Of a DNA stretch of 5,612 nucleotides, positions 1-5,612 are shown piece by piece (the stretch's first letter is position 1; the number at the start of each line of letters is the position of its first letter). The notes beneath the pieces were generated by a model, which saw nothing but the letters and a program-made list of their open reading frames with translations, had not been told where the DNA came from and searched no databases. The position numbers and the translations under genes are program-made. This DNA is from Betaproteobacteria bacterium (GTDB lineage: Bacteria > Pseudomonadota > Gammaproteobacteria > Burkholderiales > Usitatibacteraceae): positions 1 through 5,612 of the forward strand of contig JAAOZZ010000097.1 of the NCBI GenBank assembly GCA_012274175.1, given 5' to 3'.

Positions 1-849
1 ATCAGCGGATTGGCCACGGGCAGCCTTTACGCCCTCACTGCCATCGCCGTCGTCGTCGTCTTCCGGAACACGCGGACCATCAACGTCGCCCAGGGCGACT
101 TCTCCATGATCGCCGCGTTCATCGCGGTGCTCTTCCTCAAGTCCGGGATCAACTACTACGCCACCATCGCGCTCACGGTGGCGTGCACCGTCGCGCTGGG
201 CATCGCGGTGGAGCGGCTGGTCATGCGGCCGATCGCGGACTCGGACTGGCTCACCCTCTTCACCGCGACGCTGGGCGTCTACTACATCCTTCATGGCGTC
301 GCGGGATGGCTCTGGGGCCGCGACACCAAGGCCTTCCCCGTCACGTTCGATCCGACCCCGATCCACTTCCTGGGAACCGTCATCAGCGAAGGCCACCTGG
401 TCAACATGGCGTGGGCCGGCGGAATCGGCGTGGTCCTCTTCGTCTTCTTCCGGTTCACGAAGCAGGGGATCGCCATGCGCGCGGTGACCGACGACCCGGA
501 GACCGCGACGCTCATGGGCATCCCCGTGCGGTTCATCGTCCTGCTCACCTGGGGGATGGCGGGATTCCTGGGGGCCTTCGCCGGCATCCTGATCGCGCCG
601 ATCCTCTTCGTGTCGCCGCAGATGATGGACGAGGTCCTGATCAAGGGCTACGTGGCGGCGGTCTTCGGCGGGCTCTATTCCATCCCCGGCGCGATCATCG
701 GGGCCCTGATGATCGGCGTCGCGGAAAACCTGGCGGGCGGCTACCTCGGGTCCCACTACAAGACCGCCACCGCCTTCGTGATGATCGTCGCGTTGCTGGC
801 GCTGCGCCCCCAGGGCCTGTTCGGTATCCAGAAAAGAAGAGAGATCTGA
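1..849 (+). CDS. livH: Branched-chain amino acid-type ABC transporter permease LivH (5'-truncated by window edge)
   Basis: Inner-membrane permease of the HAAT (Liv) family, which pairs with LivM to form the translocation channel. The frame is open from base 1 (I-S-G-L-A-T-G-S-L-Y-A-L), and 282 codons are visible before TGA at 847-849. LivH proteins usually run about 285-310 residues and begin roughly ten residues before this G-x-x-x-GSLYAL stretch, so only a few N-terminal residues are missing. TTG at 10-12 falls inside this conserved first membrane segment and is unlikely to be the start. Family marks, numbered by window codon: NVAQGDFSM at about 28-36 (the usual NFAxGxFxM block), the cytoplasmic coupling loop MRAVTDDPETATLMGIPV at about 159-176, GGLYSIPGAIIGALMIGVAEN at about 223-243, and LRPQGLFG near the C-terminus. 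Hydrophobic segments cover most of the rest. The stop lies one base before livM. The substrate is not determined by this subunit's sequence. Confidence 0.94.
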   Translation: MSGLATGSLYALTAIAVVVVFRNTRTINVAQGDFSMIAAFIAVLFLKSGINYYATIALTVACTVALGIAVERLVMRPIADSDWLTLFTATLGVYYILHGVAGWLWGRDTKAFPVTFDPTPIHFLGTVISEGHLVNMAWAGGIGVVLFVFFRFTKQGIAMRAVTDDPETATLMGIPVRFIVLLTWGMAGFLGAFAGILIAPILFVSPQMMDEVLIKGYVAAVFGGLYSIPGAIIGALMIGVAENLAGGYLGSHYKTATAFVMIVALLALRPQGLFGIQKRREI

Positions 850-850
850 A

Positions 851-1951
851 ATGGCCGGCAACGAAGAAGGCGTGCGCCCGACCGGGACCGGGCGAAGCGA
901 GGCGGCCATCGCCCGGCTGAAGCGCAGTTTCGCGGCGCAGAACTTCGTGCTGGTGGTGCTCTTCTTCCTGCTGCTGTTCATGATGCCGTTCGCGCCCGGG
1001 TTCAAGGGCTGGATGGCGGGGCAGGCCGCCCTGGTGATCATCTACATAATGGCGGCGCAGGGCGTGAGCATCCTCACCGGCTATACGGGCCTGGTCTCCG
1101 TGGGCCACGGTGGCTTCCTCGCCATCGGCGCGTACACCGCCGCACTCCTGACGAAGTACTTCGCGATCGACCTCGCCCTCGGCGTGCTGGCCGGCGGCGC
1201 GATGGCCGGGTTCGTGGGCATGGTGATGGGGCTCATCTTCCTGCGCCTCGCGGGCCCTTTCATGGCGATCGGCACCCTGGGCTTCGCGTTCTTCGTCGGC
1301 GCCGTGGTGAACAACGTGCCCCTCTTCGAGGGGCGCGACGGCATCTCGCTCGCGCCCAACCGGATCTTCGGCATGCAGATCGACGACGTGGGCTTCTACT
1401 ACGTCTGCCTCGGCTTCTTTGCGCTCGTCACGCTCTTCGTCTTCAGCCTGGTGCGCTCGGGCGTGGGGCGCGCGTTGAAGGCGCTGCGCGACTCGGAGAA
1501 GGCCGCGCAGAGCAGCGGCGTGAACCGGCTCTTCTACCGCACGCTCGCTTTCACCATCAGCGCCACGATCACGGGTGCGGCGGGAGCGCTGAACGGCCTC
1601 ATCGCGCACTACGTCTCGGCGGAGGTGTACTCCGACATCTGGTATTCGGTCGACATCCTGGTAGCCGCGGTGGTGGGCGGGTCGGCCATGCTCATGGGAC
1701 CGATCGTGGGCGGTGCCTTCGTGGCGCTGCTGCCCTTCTTCCTCGAGACCCTGGCCGACTTCTCGTTCATCCTGAAGGGCGTGGTCCTCATCGCGGTGCT
1801 GATGTTCGCCCCGGCGGGGATCTGCGAGGTGATCGCGCGCCCGTTCCGGGCCTACCGGCGCCGGCGGCTGGAGCGGGCCGCCCAGGGCGAGCGGGGGCCG
1901 GAGCGGCCCGCCCCGCCGGTGGCGATGGTGCGCAAGGAGGCGAATCCCTGA
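851..1951 (+). CDS. livM: Branched-chain amino acid-type ABC transporter permease LivM
   Basis: Second channel-forming inner-membrane subunit, 366 residues, partner of LivH. ATG at 851 follows the livH stop by one base. A purine-rich stretch (GAAGAGAG, 836-843) sits 7 nt upstream inside livH, so translation is probably coupled. A charged cytoplasmic N-terminus of about 30 residues precedes the first membrane segment (about 31-50). The LivM hallmark GYTGLVSVGHGGFLAIGAYTAALL-like block is at 77-100, where the family usually has G-x-x-S-L-G-x-A-x-F-x-G-I-G-A-Y. The coupling loop contacting the ATPases is at about 205-247 (GRALKALRDSEKAAQSSGV, then a helix with GAAGAL). VAAVVGGSAMLMGPIVGGAF at 271-290 matches the conserved late segment. 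The last 31 residues (336-366) form a polar tail rich in Arg, Glu, Pro and Ala that looks disordered and extends beyond the usual LivM core. The stop overlaps the livG start by one base. Confidence 0.95.
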   Translation: MAGNEEGVRPTGTGRSEAAIARLKRSFAAQNFVLVVLFFLLLFMMPFAPGFKGWMAGQAALVIIYIMAAQGVSILTGYTGLVSVGHGGFLAIGAYTAALLTKYFAIDLALGVLAGGAMAGFVGMVMGLIFLRLAGPFMAIGTLGFAFFVGAVVNNVPLFEGRDGISLAPNRIFGMQIDDVGFYYVCLGFFALVTLFVFSLVRSGVGRALKALRDSEKAAQSSGVNRLFYRTLAFTISATITGAAGALNGLIAHYVSAEVYSDIWYSVDILVAAVVGGSAMLMGPIVGGAFVALLPFFLETLADFSFILKGVVLIAVLMFAPAGICEVIARPFRAYRRRRLERAAQGERGPERPAPPVAMVRKEANP

Positions 1952-2721
1952 TGGCGAGCCACCTGCGCTGCGAGCAGATCCTGGTGCGATTCGGGGGCGT
2001 GGTCGCCTGCGACAAGGTGAGCCTCGACGTCGAGGAGGGGAAGATCGTGGGCCTCATCGGCCCCAACGGCGCGGGCAAGACCACGCTCTTCAATGTGCTC
2101 ACCCGCTTCCAGGCCCACGACGCGGGACACGTCTACTACCGCGGCGAGTTGATCGATCGCAAGCGCCCCCACGAGATGGTCCTGATGGGCATGGCCCGCA
2201 CGTTCCAGAACATCAACCTGTTCGGCGAGCAGTCCACGCTCGACAACATCCTCATCGGCGCCCACCGGCTCACGGGCTCGCCGATCGCCAACATGTATTC
2301 GCTGCCCGGCTCCCGGCGCAGGGAGCGCGAGCTTGCGCGCCGCGCGGGCGAGATCGCCGAAATGCTGCGGCTGTCCGGCCAGCTCGACACCGCCGTGAAG
2401 CACCTCCCGTACGGATTCCAGAAGCGGGTGGAGATCGCCCGGGCGCTCGCCTCCGAGCCGCGCCTCATCCTGCTCGACGAGCCGGTGGCGGGGTGCAACG
2501 ACGAGGAGACCGCGGAGCTGCGCGAGGTGGTGAAGCGCATCAACCGCGAGCTGGGAGTCACCGTCCTCATGGTCGAGCACGACATGTCGATGGTGATGAA
2601 CTGCTGCGAGCACATCTATGTGGTCAATTTCGGCGCCAACCTCGCCCAGGGCAGTCCCGCCGAGATCCGCGCGAATCCCAGCGTGATCAGCGCCTACCTG
2701 GGGCAGGAGGTGGAAGCATGA
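1951..2721 (+). CDS. livG: Branched-chain amino acid-type ABC transporter ATP-binding protein LivG
   Basis: Cytoplasmic ATPase subunit, 256 residues, predicted to pair with LivF and power transport through LivH-LivM. ATG at 1951 shares its A with the livM TGA, and a strong AAGGAGG (1934-1940) lies 10 nt upstream. Motifs: Walker A GPNGAGKTT at 37-45, Q-loop Gln86 in MARTFQNINLF, Walker B LILLDEP at 172-178 with catalytic Glu177, and switch His210 in VEHD. The TFQNINLF sequence and the insertion of about 25 residues after it (GAHRLTGSPIANMY) are characteristic of LivG. The ABC signature is unusual: LPYGFQKRVEIARAL from 152, where Phe156 stands at the position that is Gln in LSGGQ and in LivG forms such as LAYGQQ. 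The D-loop reads AGCNDEE rather than the common AGxNPxE. All catalytic residues are intact, so the protein should be active. The stop overlaps the livF start by 4 nt (ATGA). Confidence 0.95.
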   Translation: MASHLRCEQILVRFGGVVACDKVSLDVEEGKIVGLIGPNGAGKTTLFNVLTRFQAHDAGHVYYRGELIDRKRPHEMVLMGMARTFQNINLFGEQSTLDNILIGAHRLTGSPIANMYSLPGSRRRERELARRAGEIAEMLRLSGQLDTAVKHLPYGFQKRVEIARALASEPRLILLDEPVAGCNDEETAELREVVKRINRELGVTVLMVEHDMSMVMNCCEHIYVVNFGANLAQGSPAEIRANPSVISAYLGQEVEA

Positions 2722-3437
2722 CGCTCCTGAGCCTCCAGTCGCTGCACGCCGGCTATGGGGCGGTGCGGGCGCTGCACGGCGTCTCATTCGACGTGGCCGA
2801 AGGCGCGATGGTGGCACTGCTCGGCGTGAACGGCGCGGGCAAGTCGACCACGCTCAAGGTGATTTCCGGGATGGTGCGGCCCACGTCCGGCACGATCCGC
2901 TTCGAGGGCAAGGCGCTCGAGGGCCGGACCCCCAACCAGATGGTGCGCATGGGGGTGGCGCACGTTCCGGAAGGACGCAAGGTCTTCAAGGACCTCGCCG
3001 TCTTCGAGAACCTGCGCATGGGCGCCTATACCCGCAAGGACAGCGCGGGGGTCAAGCAGGACCTCGCCATGGTCCTCGACCTCTTTCCCCGCCTGCGGGA
3101 GCGCGCGAAGCAGCTCGGGGGCAACCTGTCGGGCGGGGAGCAGCAGATGCTCGCCATCGGCCGCGGCCTGATGGCGCGGCCGAAGCTGCTGCTGCTCGAC
3201 GAGCCTTCCCTCGGCATGGCCCCGAACCTCGTGGCGGACATCTTCTCGGCGCTGCGCAGGATCAACCAGGAGCTGCGCATGACCATGCTGATCGTCGAGC
3301 AGAACGCCCACGTCGCGCTGAAGAACACGACGTACGGCTACGTATTGCAGGTGGGGAAAGTCGCGCTATCCGGAGCATCGGAGCAACTGCGCCGCAACAA
3401 GGAAGTCGTGGAATCGTACCTGGGTGGTCAAGGCTGA
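2718..3437 (+). CDS. livF: Branched-chain amino acid-type ABC transporter ATP-binding protein LivF
   Basis: Second cytoplasmic ATPase, 239 residues, forming the nucleotide-binding heterodimer with LivG. I chose ATG 2718 because it gives the normal LivF length and N-terminus (MTLLSLQSLHAGYGAVRALHGVSF), has CAGGAGG at 2704-2710 with 7-nt spacing, and forms an ATGA overlap with livG. The same frame stays open upstream inside livG, but that stretch is not LivF-like. Motifs: Walker A GVNGAGKST at 36-44, VPEGRKVF at 83-90, signature LSGGEQQ at 137-143, Walker B LLLLDEP at 157-163 with Glu162, and LIVEQN at 191-196. Two positions differ from textbook ABC ATPases but are normal for LivF: the Q-loop is VPEGR, and the switch histidine position carries Gln195. 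The signature is canonical here, so the two composite ATP sites of the LivG-LivF dimer differ. A 34-nt gap separates it from the binding-protein gene. Confidence 0.95.
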   Translation: MTLLSLQSLHAGYGAVRALHGVSFDVAEGAMVALLGVNGAGKSTTLKVISGMVRPTSGTIRFEGKALEGRTPNQMVRMGVAHVPEGRKVFKDLAVFENLRMGAYTRKDSAGVKQDLAMVLDLFPRLRERAKQLGGNLSGGEQQMLAIGRGLMARPKLLLLDEPSLGMAPNLVADIFSALRRINQELRMTMLIVEQNAHVALKNTTYGYVLQVGKVALSGASEQLRRNKEVVESYLGGQG

Positions 3438-3459
3438 ATCCTTACGCATCACTTACCGC

Positions 3460-3467
3460 AGGAGGAG
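3460..3467 (+). promoter_or_regulatory. Strong ribosome-binding site of the substrate-binding protein gene
   Basis: AGGAGGAG lies 4 nt before ATG 3472 (7 nt if counted from AGGAG) and is the best Shine-Dalgarno match in the operon. It decides the start: an in-frame ATG at 3424 lies inside livF, has no comparable site and would put an Arg-rich stretch before the signal peptide. A strong site fits the need for binding protein in excess over the membrane complex. Confidence 0.85.
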
Positions 3468-3471
3468 AAAC

Positions 3472-4659
3472 ATGAAGCGCTCTATGAAGTGGACGTGGGC
3501 GGTTGCAGGGACCGCGGTGCTCGCGCTGGGAGCCGGCCTGGCACAGGCGGCGAACGGTCCGGGCGTCACGGACAAGGACGTCCTGGTCTGTTCGTACCAG
3601 CCGATGACCGGGAACGAGTCGAGCTACTTCCGAATGGGCAAGGGGGCGGACGCGTACTTCAAGTACGTGAACGACAACGGCGGCGTGAACGGGCGCAAGA
3701 TCGAATACCGCATGGTCGACGACAAGTACGAGCCCGCGCGCACCGCCCAGATCGTCAAGCGCTTCGCCGAGCGCGACAACTGCTTCGCCATCGTCGCTCC
3801 GCTCGGCTCCGCTCCGACGGTCGCGGTGATCGACTACGTGGTCTCGCAGAACATGCCCATCATCGGCGCCGGCACGGGGGCCGCGAAGCCCCTCGAGTAC
3901 CCGAGCAAATGGGTGTTCCCGCTCTATCCGAGCTACAAGGACGAGGGCCGCAGCCTGGTGCGCTTCGCCAAGGAAGTGTTCCACGCCAAGACGATCGCGC
4001 TGCTGTACCAGAACGACCCGTCGGGCAAGACGCACCTGGAAGGCATCAAGTCGGTCCTCGACAAGTACGGCGTGAAGCTGGTCTCCGAGCAGGGCTACGA
4101 GCTGAAGGAGATCGACGTGAGCTCCCAGGTGCTCGCGATGAAGAACGCCAAGCCCGACGCGGTCATCTGCTCCTGCGCGCCGGAGCACGCCGCCAAGTTC
4201 TACACCGAGAGGAAGAAGCTCGGCTGGAACGTGCCGGTGGTGAACGTGTTCTTCGGCAAGAGCCCGAAAGTGGTGGACCTCGCCGGCAAGGACGCCGTGG
4301 AGGGAGTGTATTTCTCGACCATCTTCCGCGATTTCGACTCGCCCGCGCCGCAGATCCAGCAGGCGGTCCAGATCCTGAAGAAGTACTACCCCGAGGAGAG
4401 CCCGGACGCGATCCACCTCTGGGGCTTCACCGGCGCGCAGGTGTTCACCGAGGCGCTCAAGCGCATGGGCCGGGACAACATCACCCGGGACCGGCTGGTG
4501 GAATCCATGGAGAGCATCAAGGACTGGAAGGGCAGCGTCGTGCCCACGATCACCATCGAGCACGGCAACGCGCCGGAGCATTTCCTGGTGCGCGACATGT
4601 CCTTCGTGGTCGTGAAGGACGGCAAGTTCGAGGAATTCACGCCGCCCTGGATGAAGTGA
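3472..4659 (+). CDS. Periplasmic ABC transporter substrate-binding protein, Peripla_BP_6 (LivJ/LivK-like) family
   Basis: Periplasmic ligand receptor of the transporter, 395 residues as precursor. The signal peptide has a basic n-region (MKRSMKW), a hydrophobic core (about 8-23) and an AQA-A cleavage site after residue 26. There is no lipobox cysteine, so a soluble periplasmic protein of a Gram-negative host is predicted. The mature protein begins with the family's usual lead-in GVTDKDVLV (31-39), then PMTG (44-47), GADAYFKYVNDNGGVNGRKIEYRMVDDKYEPART (58-91), APLGSAPTVAVIDYVVSQNMPIIGAGTG (109-136) and LLYQNDPSGKTHLEGIKSVL (177-196). These are the two lobes of a type I periplasmic-binding fold. 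It is more like the broad LivK-like group that binds varied amino acids, amides or aromatic acids than like E. coli LivK itself, so no symbol is given. The four cysteines are Cys40, Cys104, Cys233 and Cys235, the last two as C-S-C. Its place after livF (E. coli places livK before livHMGF) and the terminator behind it make it the last gene of the unit. The ligand is unknown. Confidence 0.93.
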   Translation: MKRSMKWTWAVAGTAVLALGAGLAQAANGPGVTDKDVLVCSYQPMTGNESSYFRMGKGADAYFKYVNDNGGVNGRKIEYRMVDDKYEPARTAQIVKRFAERDNCFAIVAPLGSAPTVAVIDYVVSQNMPIIGAGTGAAKPLEYPSKWVFPLYPSYKDEGRSLVRFAKEVFHAKTIALLYQNDPSGKTHLEGIKSVLDKYGVKLVSEQGYELKEIDVSSQVLAMKNAKPDAVICSCAPEHAAKFYTERKKLGWNVPVVNVFFGKSPKVVDLAGKDAVEGVYFSTIFRDFDSPAPQIQQAVQILKKYYPEESPDAIHLWGFTGAQVFTEALKRMGRDNITRDRLVESMESIKDWKGSVVPTITIEHGNAPEHFLVRDMSFVVVKDGKFEEFTPPWMK

Positions 4660-4674
4660 CCTCGCCCATCGGGC

Positions 4675-4704
4675 AAAATCGGCCCTCGCGGGCCGATTTT
4701 TTTT
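4675..4704 (+). terminator. Rho-independent terminator of the liv operon
   Basis: It begins 15 nt after the binding-protein stop. A perfect 11-bp stem pairs 4675-4685 with 4690-4700 around a 4-nt loop (TCGC, 4686-4689). The GC-rich upper part GGCCC/GGGCC is followed by an unbroken run of eight T (4697-4704), part of which pairs with the A-tract at the stem base. This is a strong intrinsic terminator on the + strand. The reverse direction would have only four T, so it would be weaker. Confidence 0.95.
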
Positions 4705-4705
4705 A

Positions 4706-4717
4706 CCGGGGCCCCGG
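4706..4717. repeat. 12-bp perfect GC palindrome behind the terminator
   Basis: CCGGGGCCCCGG is its own reverse complement and starts two bases after the terminator T-tract. It has no loop, so it is a poor RNA hairpin by itself. In DNA this GC-rich it may be chance. Confidence 0.45.
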
Positions 4718-4727
4718 CAGCGCGAGC

Positions 4728-4744
4728 CATGCCAATTTTGCATG
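4728..4744. promoter_or_regulatory. Candidate operator: 17-bp inverted repeat CATGC-N7-GCATG
   Basis: Two perfect 5-bp arms (4728-4732 and 4740-4744) flank an AT-rich 7-nt centre (CAATTTT). This is the only AT-rich patch in the gap apart from the terminator and the sequence just before the next start. The size and symmetry suit a homodimeric repressor or activator site about 75-90 bp upstream of the URO-D-like gene. No regulator is visible in the window, and arms this short can arise by chance. Confidence 0.3.
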
Positions 4745-4766
4745 AGGCACTTGCGCACAATGGTTC

Positions 4767-4788
4767 CCGGCGCGGGGCTCCGGCGCGG
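4767..4788. repeat. 9-bp direct repeat CCGGCGCGG, two copies
   Basis: The copies are at 4767-4775 and 4780-4788, separated by 4 nt (13-bp pitch). They lie 30-50 bp upstream of the URO-D-like start, next to TAAATT at 4789-4794, which could serve as a weak -10-like element. No acceptable -35 hexamer lies 16-18 bp upstream of TAAATT, so I do not call a promoter. The repeat may be an activator site or simple GC-rich sequence. Confidence 0.35.
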
Positions 4789-4817
4789 TAAATTCCGGTA
4801 TCGGTCGAGAGGTGAAA

Positions 4818-5612
4818 ATGGCTGCGATCATCGGCAAGGCAATCCCTCCCCAGAGGAAGCGGGTCCTGGACGCGTTGCACCTGCGTGAGCCCGACCGGGT
4901 ACCGATCGGGCTCTGGGGCACGGCCGAGGGCTACCAGAACCTGCGCAAGTACCTGGGCATGGACTACAAGGCCGACACCCGGGACTACCGGACGGGGTCC
5001 ACCACGTGGACCACGGACGTGAGCTTCGAGATCGAGGTCGCCGAGAAGCTGGACCTGGATTTCCTGCGCATCTCGATGGGTCCTCCGGGAGGCTCTCCCG
5101 GCTTCCGGCCGATCCGCTTCGAGGAGGTCCCGTTCGACATGGGCATCTCGCCGCCCAGCGCCGAGATCAACGTGGACGAATGGGGCGTGGTCCGCAAGTG
5201 GACGCCCCACGAGCGCGGCGGCTACTACGAGATGATCGGCTACCCGCTGTTCCACGCCACCAGCGCGCCGCTCGAGGAAGGGTTGAGGATCCTCGATTCC
5301 TATCCGTGGCCCGACCCCCGCGACCCGGCGATGTGGGAGGACTCACCCATTCCCGGCATGACGCTGCGGGAGTACTGCAAGCACGTGCGCGAGGACACGC
5401 CGTTCGCCCTCATGGGCCAGGCGGGGCGGGGCGGGCTGTACGAGCAGGCCAAGTACATGGTCGGCTACGCGAAGATCTTCTCCGATTTCATCGAGTCGCC
5501 CCAGTTCCTGGACGCGCTCCTCACCAAGCTGGTGGACCTCGAGATCGAGACCAACAAGGCGATGATCGACCAGTGCGGGGAGTACCTGGACTGGCTGCGG
5601 GTGAGTCCCGAG
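4818..5612 (+). CDS. Uroporphyrinogen decarboxylase (URO-D) superfamily protein, methyltransferase-like, 3'-truncated by window edge
   Basis: The first 265 residues are visible and no stop is reached; URO-D-like proteins usually run about 340-400. ATG 4818 is preferred because GAGAGGTGA at 4807-4815 is a good ribosome-binding site. The in-frame GTG at 4812 is part of that site, so it is the less likely start. Family marks: RKRVLDALHLREPDRVPIGLWG from residue 13 (the usual R-x-x-x-A-L-x-x-x-x-P-D-R-V-P opening), DEWGVVRKW at 120-128, Y-P-L at 142-144, YPWPDPRDPAMWED at 162-175, and GLYEQAKYMVGYAKIFSDFIESPQFLDALL at 206-235. True HemE has an M-R-Q-A-G-R-Y-L-P-E-Y motif shortly after the P-D-R-x-P block. 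That motif is absent here, so haem biosynthesis is unlikely. Relatives of this kind include corrinoid-dependent methyltransferases (MtaA/MtbA type) and many uncharacterised proteins. The Zn-binding His/Cys residues that would support methyl transfer lie in the missing C-terminal part. The gene is separated from the liv operon by a strong terminator, so it probably has its own promoter. Confidence 0.85.
   Translation, partial: MAAIIGKAIPPQRKRVLDALHLREPDRVPIGLWGTAEGYQNLRKYLGMDYKADTRDYRTGSTTWTTDVSFEIEVAEKLDLDFLRISMGPPGGSPGFRPIRFEEVPFDMGISPPSAEINVDEWGVVRKWTPHERGGYYEMIGYPLFHATSAPLEEGLRILDSYPWPDPRDPAMWEDSPIPGMTLREYCKHVREDTPFALMGQAGRGGLYEQAKYMVGYAKIFSDFIESPQFLDALLTKLVDLEIETNKAMIDQCGEYLDWLRVSPE

Noticed and set aside
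10..12. TTG at 10 as the real start of livH
   Set aside because: The frame stays open to base 1, and the residues before it (I-S-G) belong to the conserved first membrane segment, so the gene begins outside the window.
1852..2817. Minus-strand open frame (321 codons) across livG
   Set aside because: It is antisense to a clear LivG gene with intact Walker motifs, has the typical His/Ala/Arg/Leu-rich shadow composition, and has no ribosome-binding site or domain.
3424..3471. Upstream ATG at 3424 as the start of the binding protein
   Set aside because: It would overlap livF and add 16 residues, including an Arg-rich run, before a complete signal peptide. ATG 3472 has AGGAGGAG directly upstream.
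3489..4745. Long + strand open frame overlapping the binding-protein gene in another frame
   Set aside because: The product is Arg/Gly-rich with no family resemblance, while the other frame gives a signal peptide and a full Peripla_BP_6 protein. It also reads through the terminator.
3442..4758. Long open frame on the minus strand (438 codons) opposite the binding-protein gene
   Set aside because: It mirrors the codon structure of the real gene in high-GC DNA. The translation is dominated by His, Arg, Val, Leu, Asp and Glu with no recognisable domain, and it runs through the terminator hairpin.
4789..4794. TAAATT as the -10 element of a sigma70 promoter for the URO-D-like gene
   Set aside because: The region 16-18 bp upstream is GC-rich with no TTGACA-like hexamer, so the match is too weak to annotate as a promoter.
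5415..5436. GQAGRGG in the URO-D-like protein as the HemE M-R-Q-A-G-R motif
   Set aside because: It lies near residue 200, not next to the N-terminal P-D-R-x-P block, and lacks the following Y-L-P-E-Y residues, so the resemblance is accidental.
1..5612. CRISPR arrays, tRNA or rRNA genes, insertion sequences, toxin-antitoxin or defence genes
   Set aside because: I saw no spaced repeat series, RNA gene signature, transposase or related domain. The coding sequence is accounted for by the transporter operon and the URO-D-like gene.

Overview
The window is GC-rich (about two thirds G+C by eye) Gram-negative-type bacterial DNA, with every supported gene on the + strand. It holds the 3' nearly complete part of a branched-chain-amino-acid-type (HAAT/Liv family) ABC transporter operon, followed by the start of a second transcription unit. 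A proteobacterium is the best guess, betaproteobacterial in flavour. This rests on the high GC, the tight livHMGF packing and a substrate-binding protein with a type I signal peptide and no lipobox. No taxon is proven by these bases.

Layout: positions 1-849 encode a LivH-type permease missing only its first few residues. Then come the LivM permease (851-1951), the LivG ATPase (1951-2721), the LivF ATPase (2718-3437) and a periplasmic substrate-binding protein (3472-4659). The junctions are tight: a 1-nt gap, a 1-nt overlap, a 4-nt overlap, then a 34-nt gap. This indicates one mRNA with coupled translation. The binding-protein gene has the best ribosome-binding site in the operon, and the unit closes with a textbook rho-independent terminator (4675-4704). 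The binding protein should capture a small amino-acid-like or carboxylate ligand in the periplasm, LivH and LivM should form the channel, and LivG and LivF should drive it. The true substrate cannot be read from the sequence.

The 158-nt gap at 4660-4817 holds the terminator, a GC palindrome, a 17-nt inverted repeat with an AT-rich centre and a 9-nt direct repeat. No convincing sigma70 promoter is visible there. From 4818 to the window edge runs the first 265 codons of a uroporphyrinogen-decarboxylase-superfamily protein. It lacks the HemE N-terminal signature and resembles the methyltransferase-like (MtaA/MtbA-type) side of the family. Its function depends on its C-terminus and downstream neighbours, which lie outside the window.

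Overall this is mostly a recognisable transporter operon. The points worth a second look are the URO-D-like gene beside it, the altered ABC signature in LivG, the small repeats in the last intergenic gap and a CxC motif in the binding protein. I saw no clear evidence of a wholly new system.
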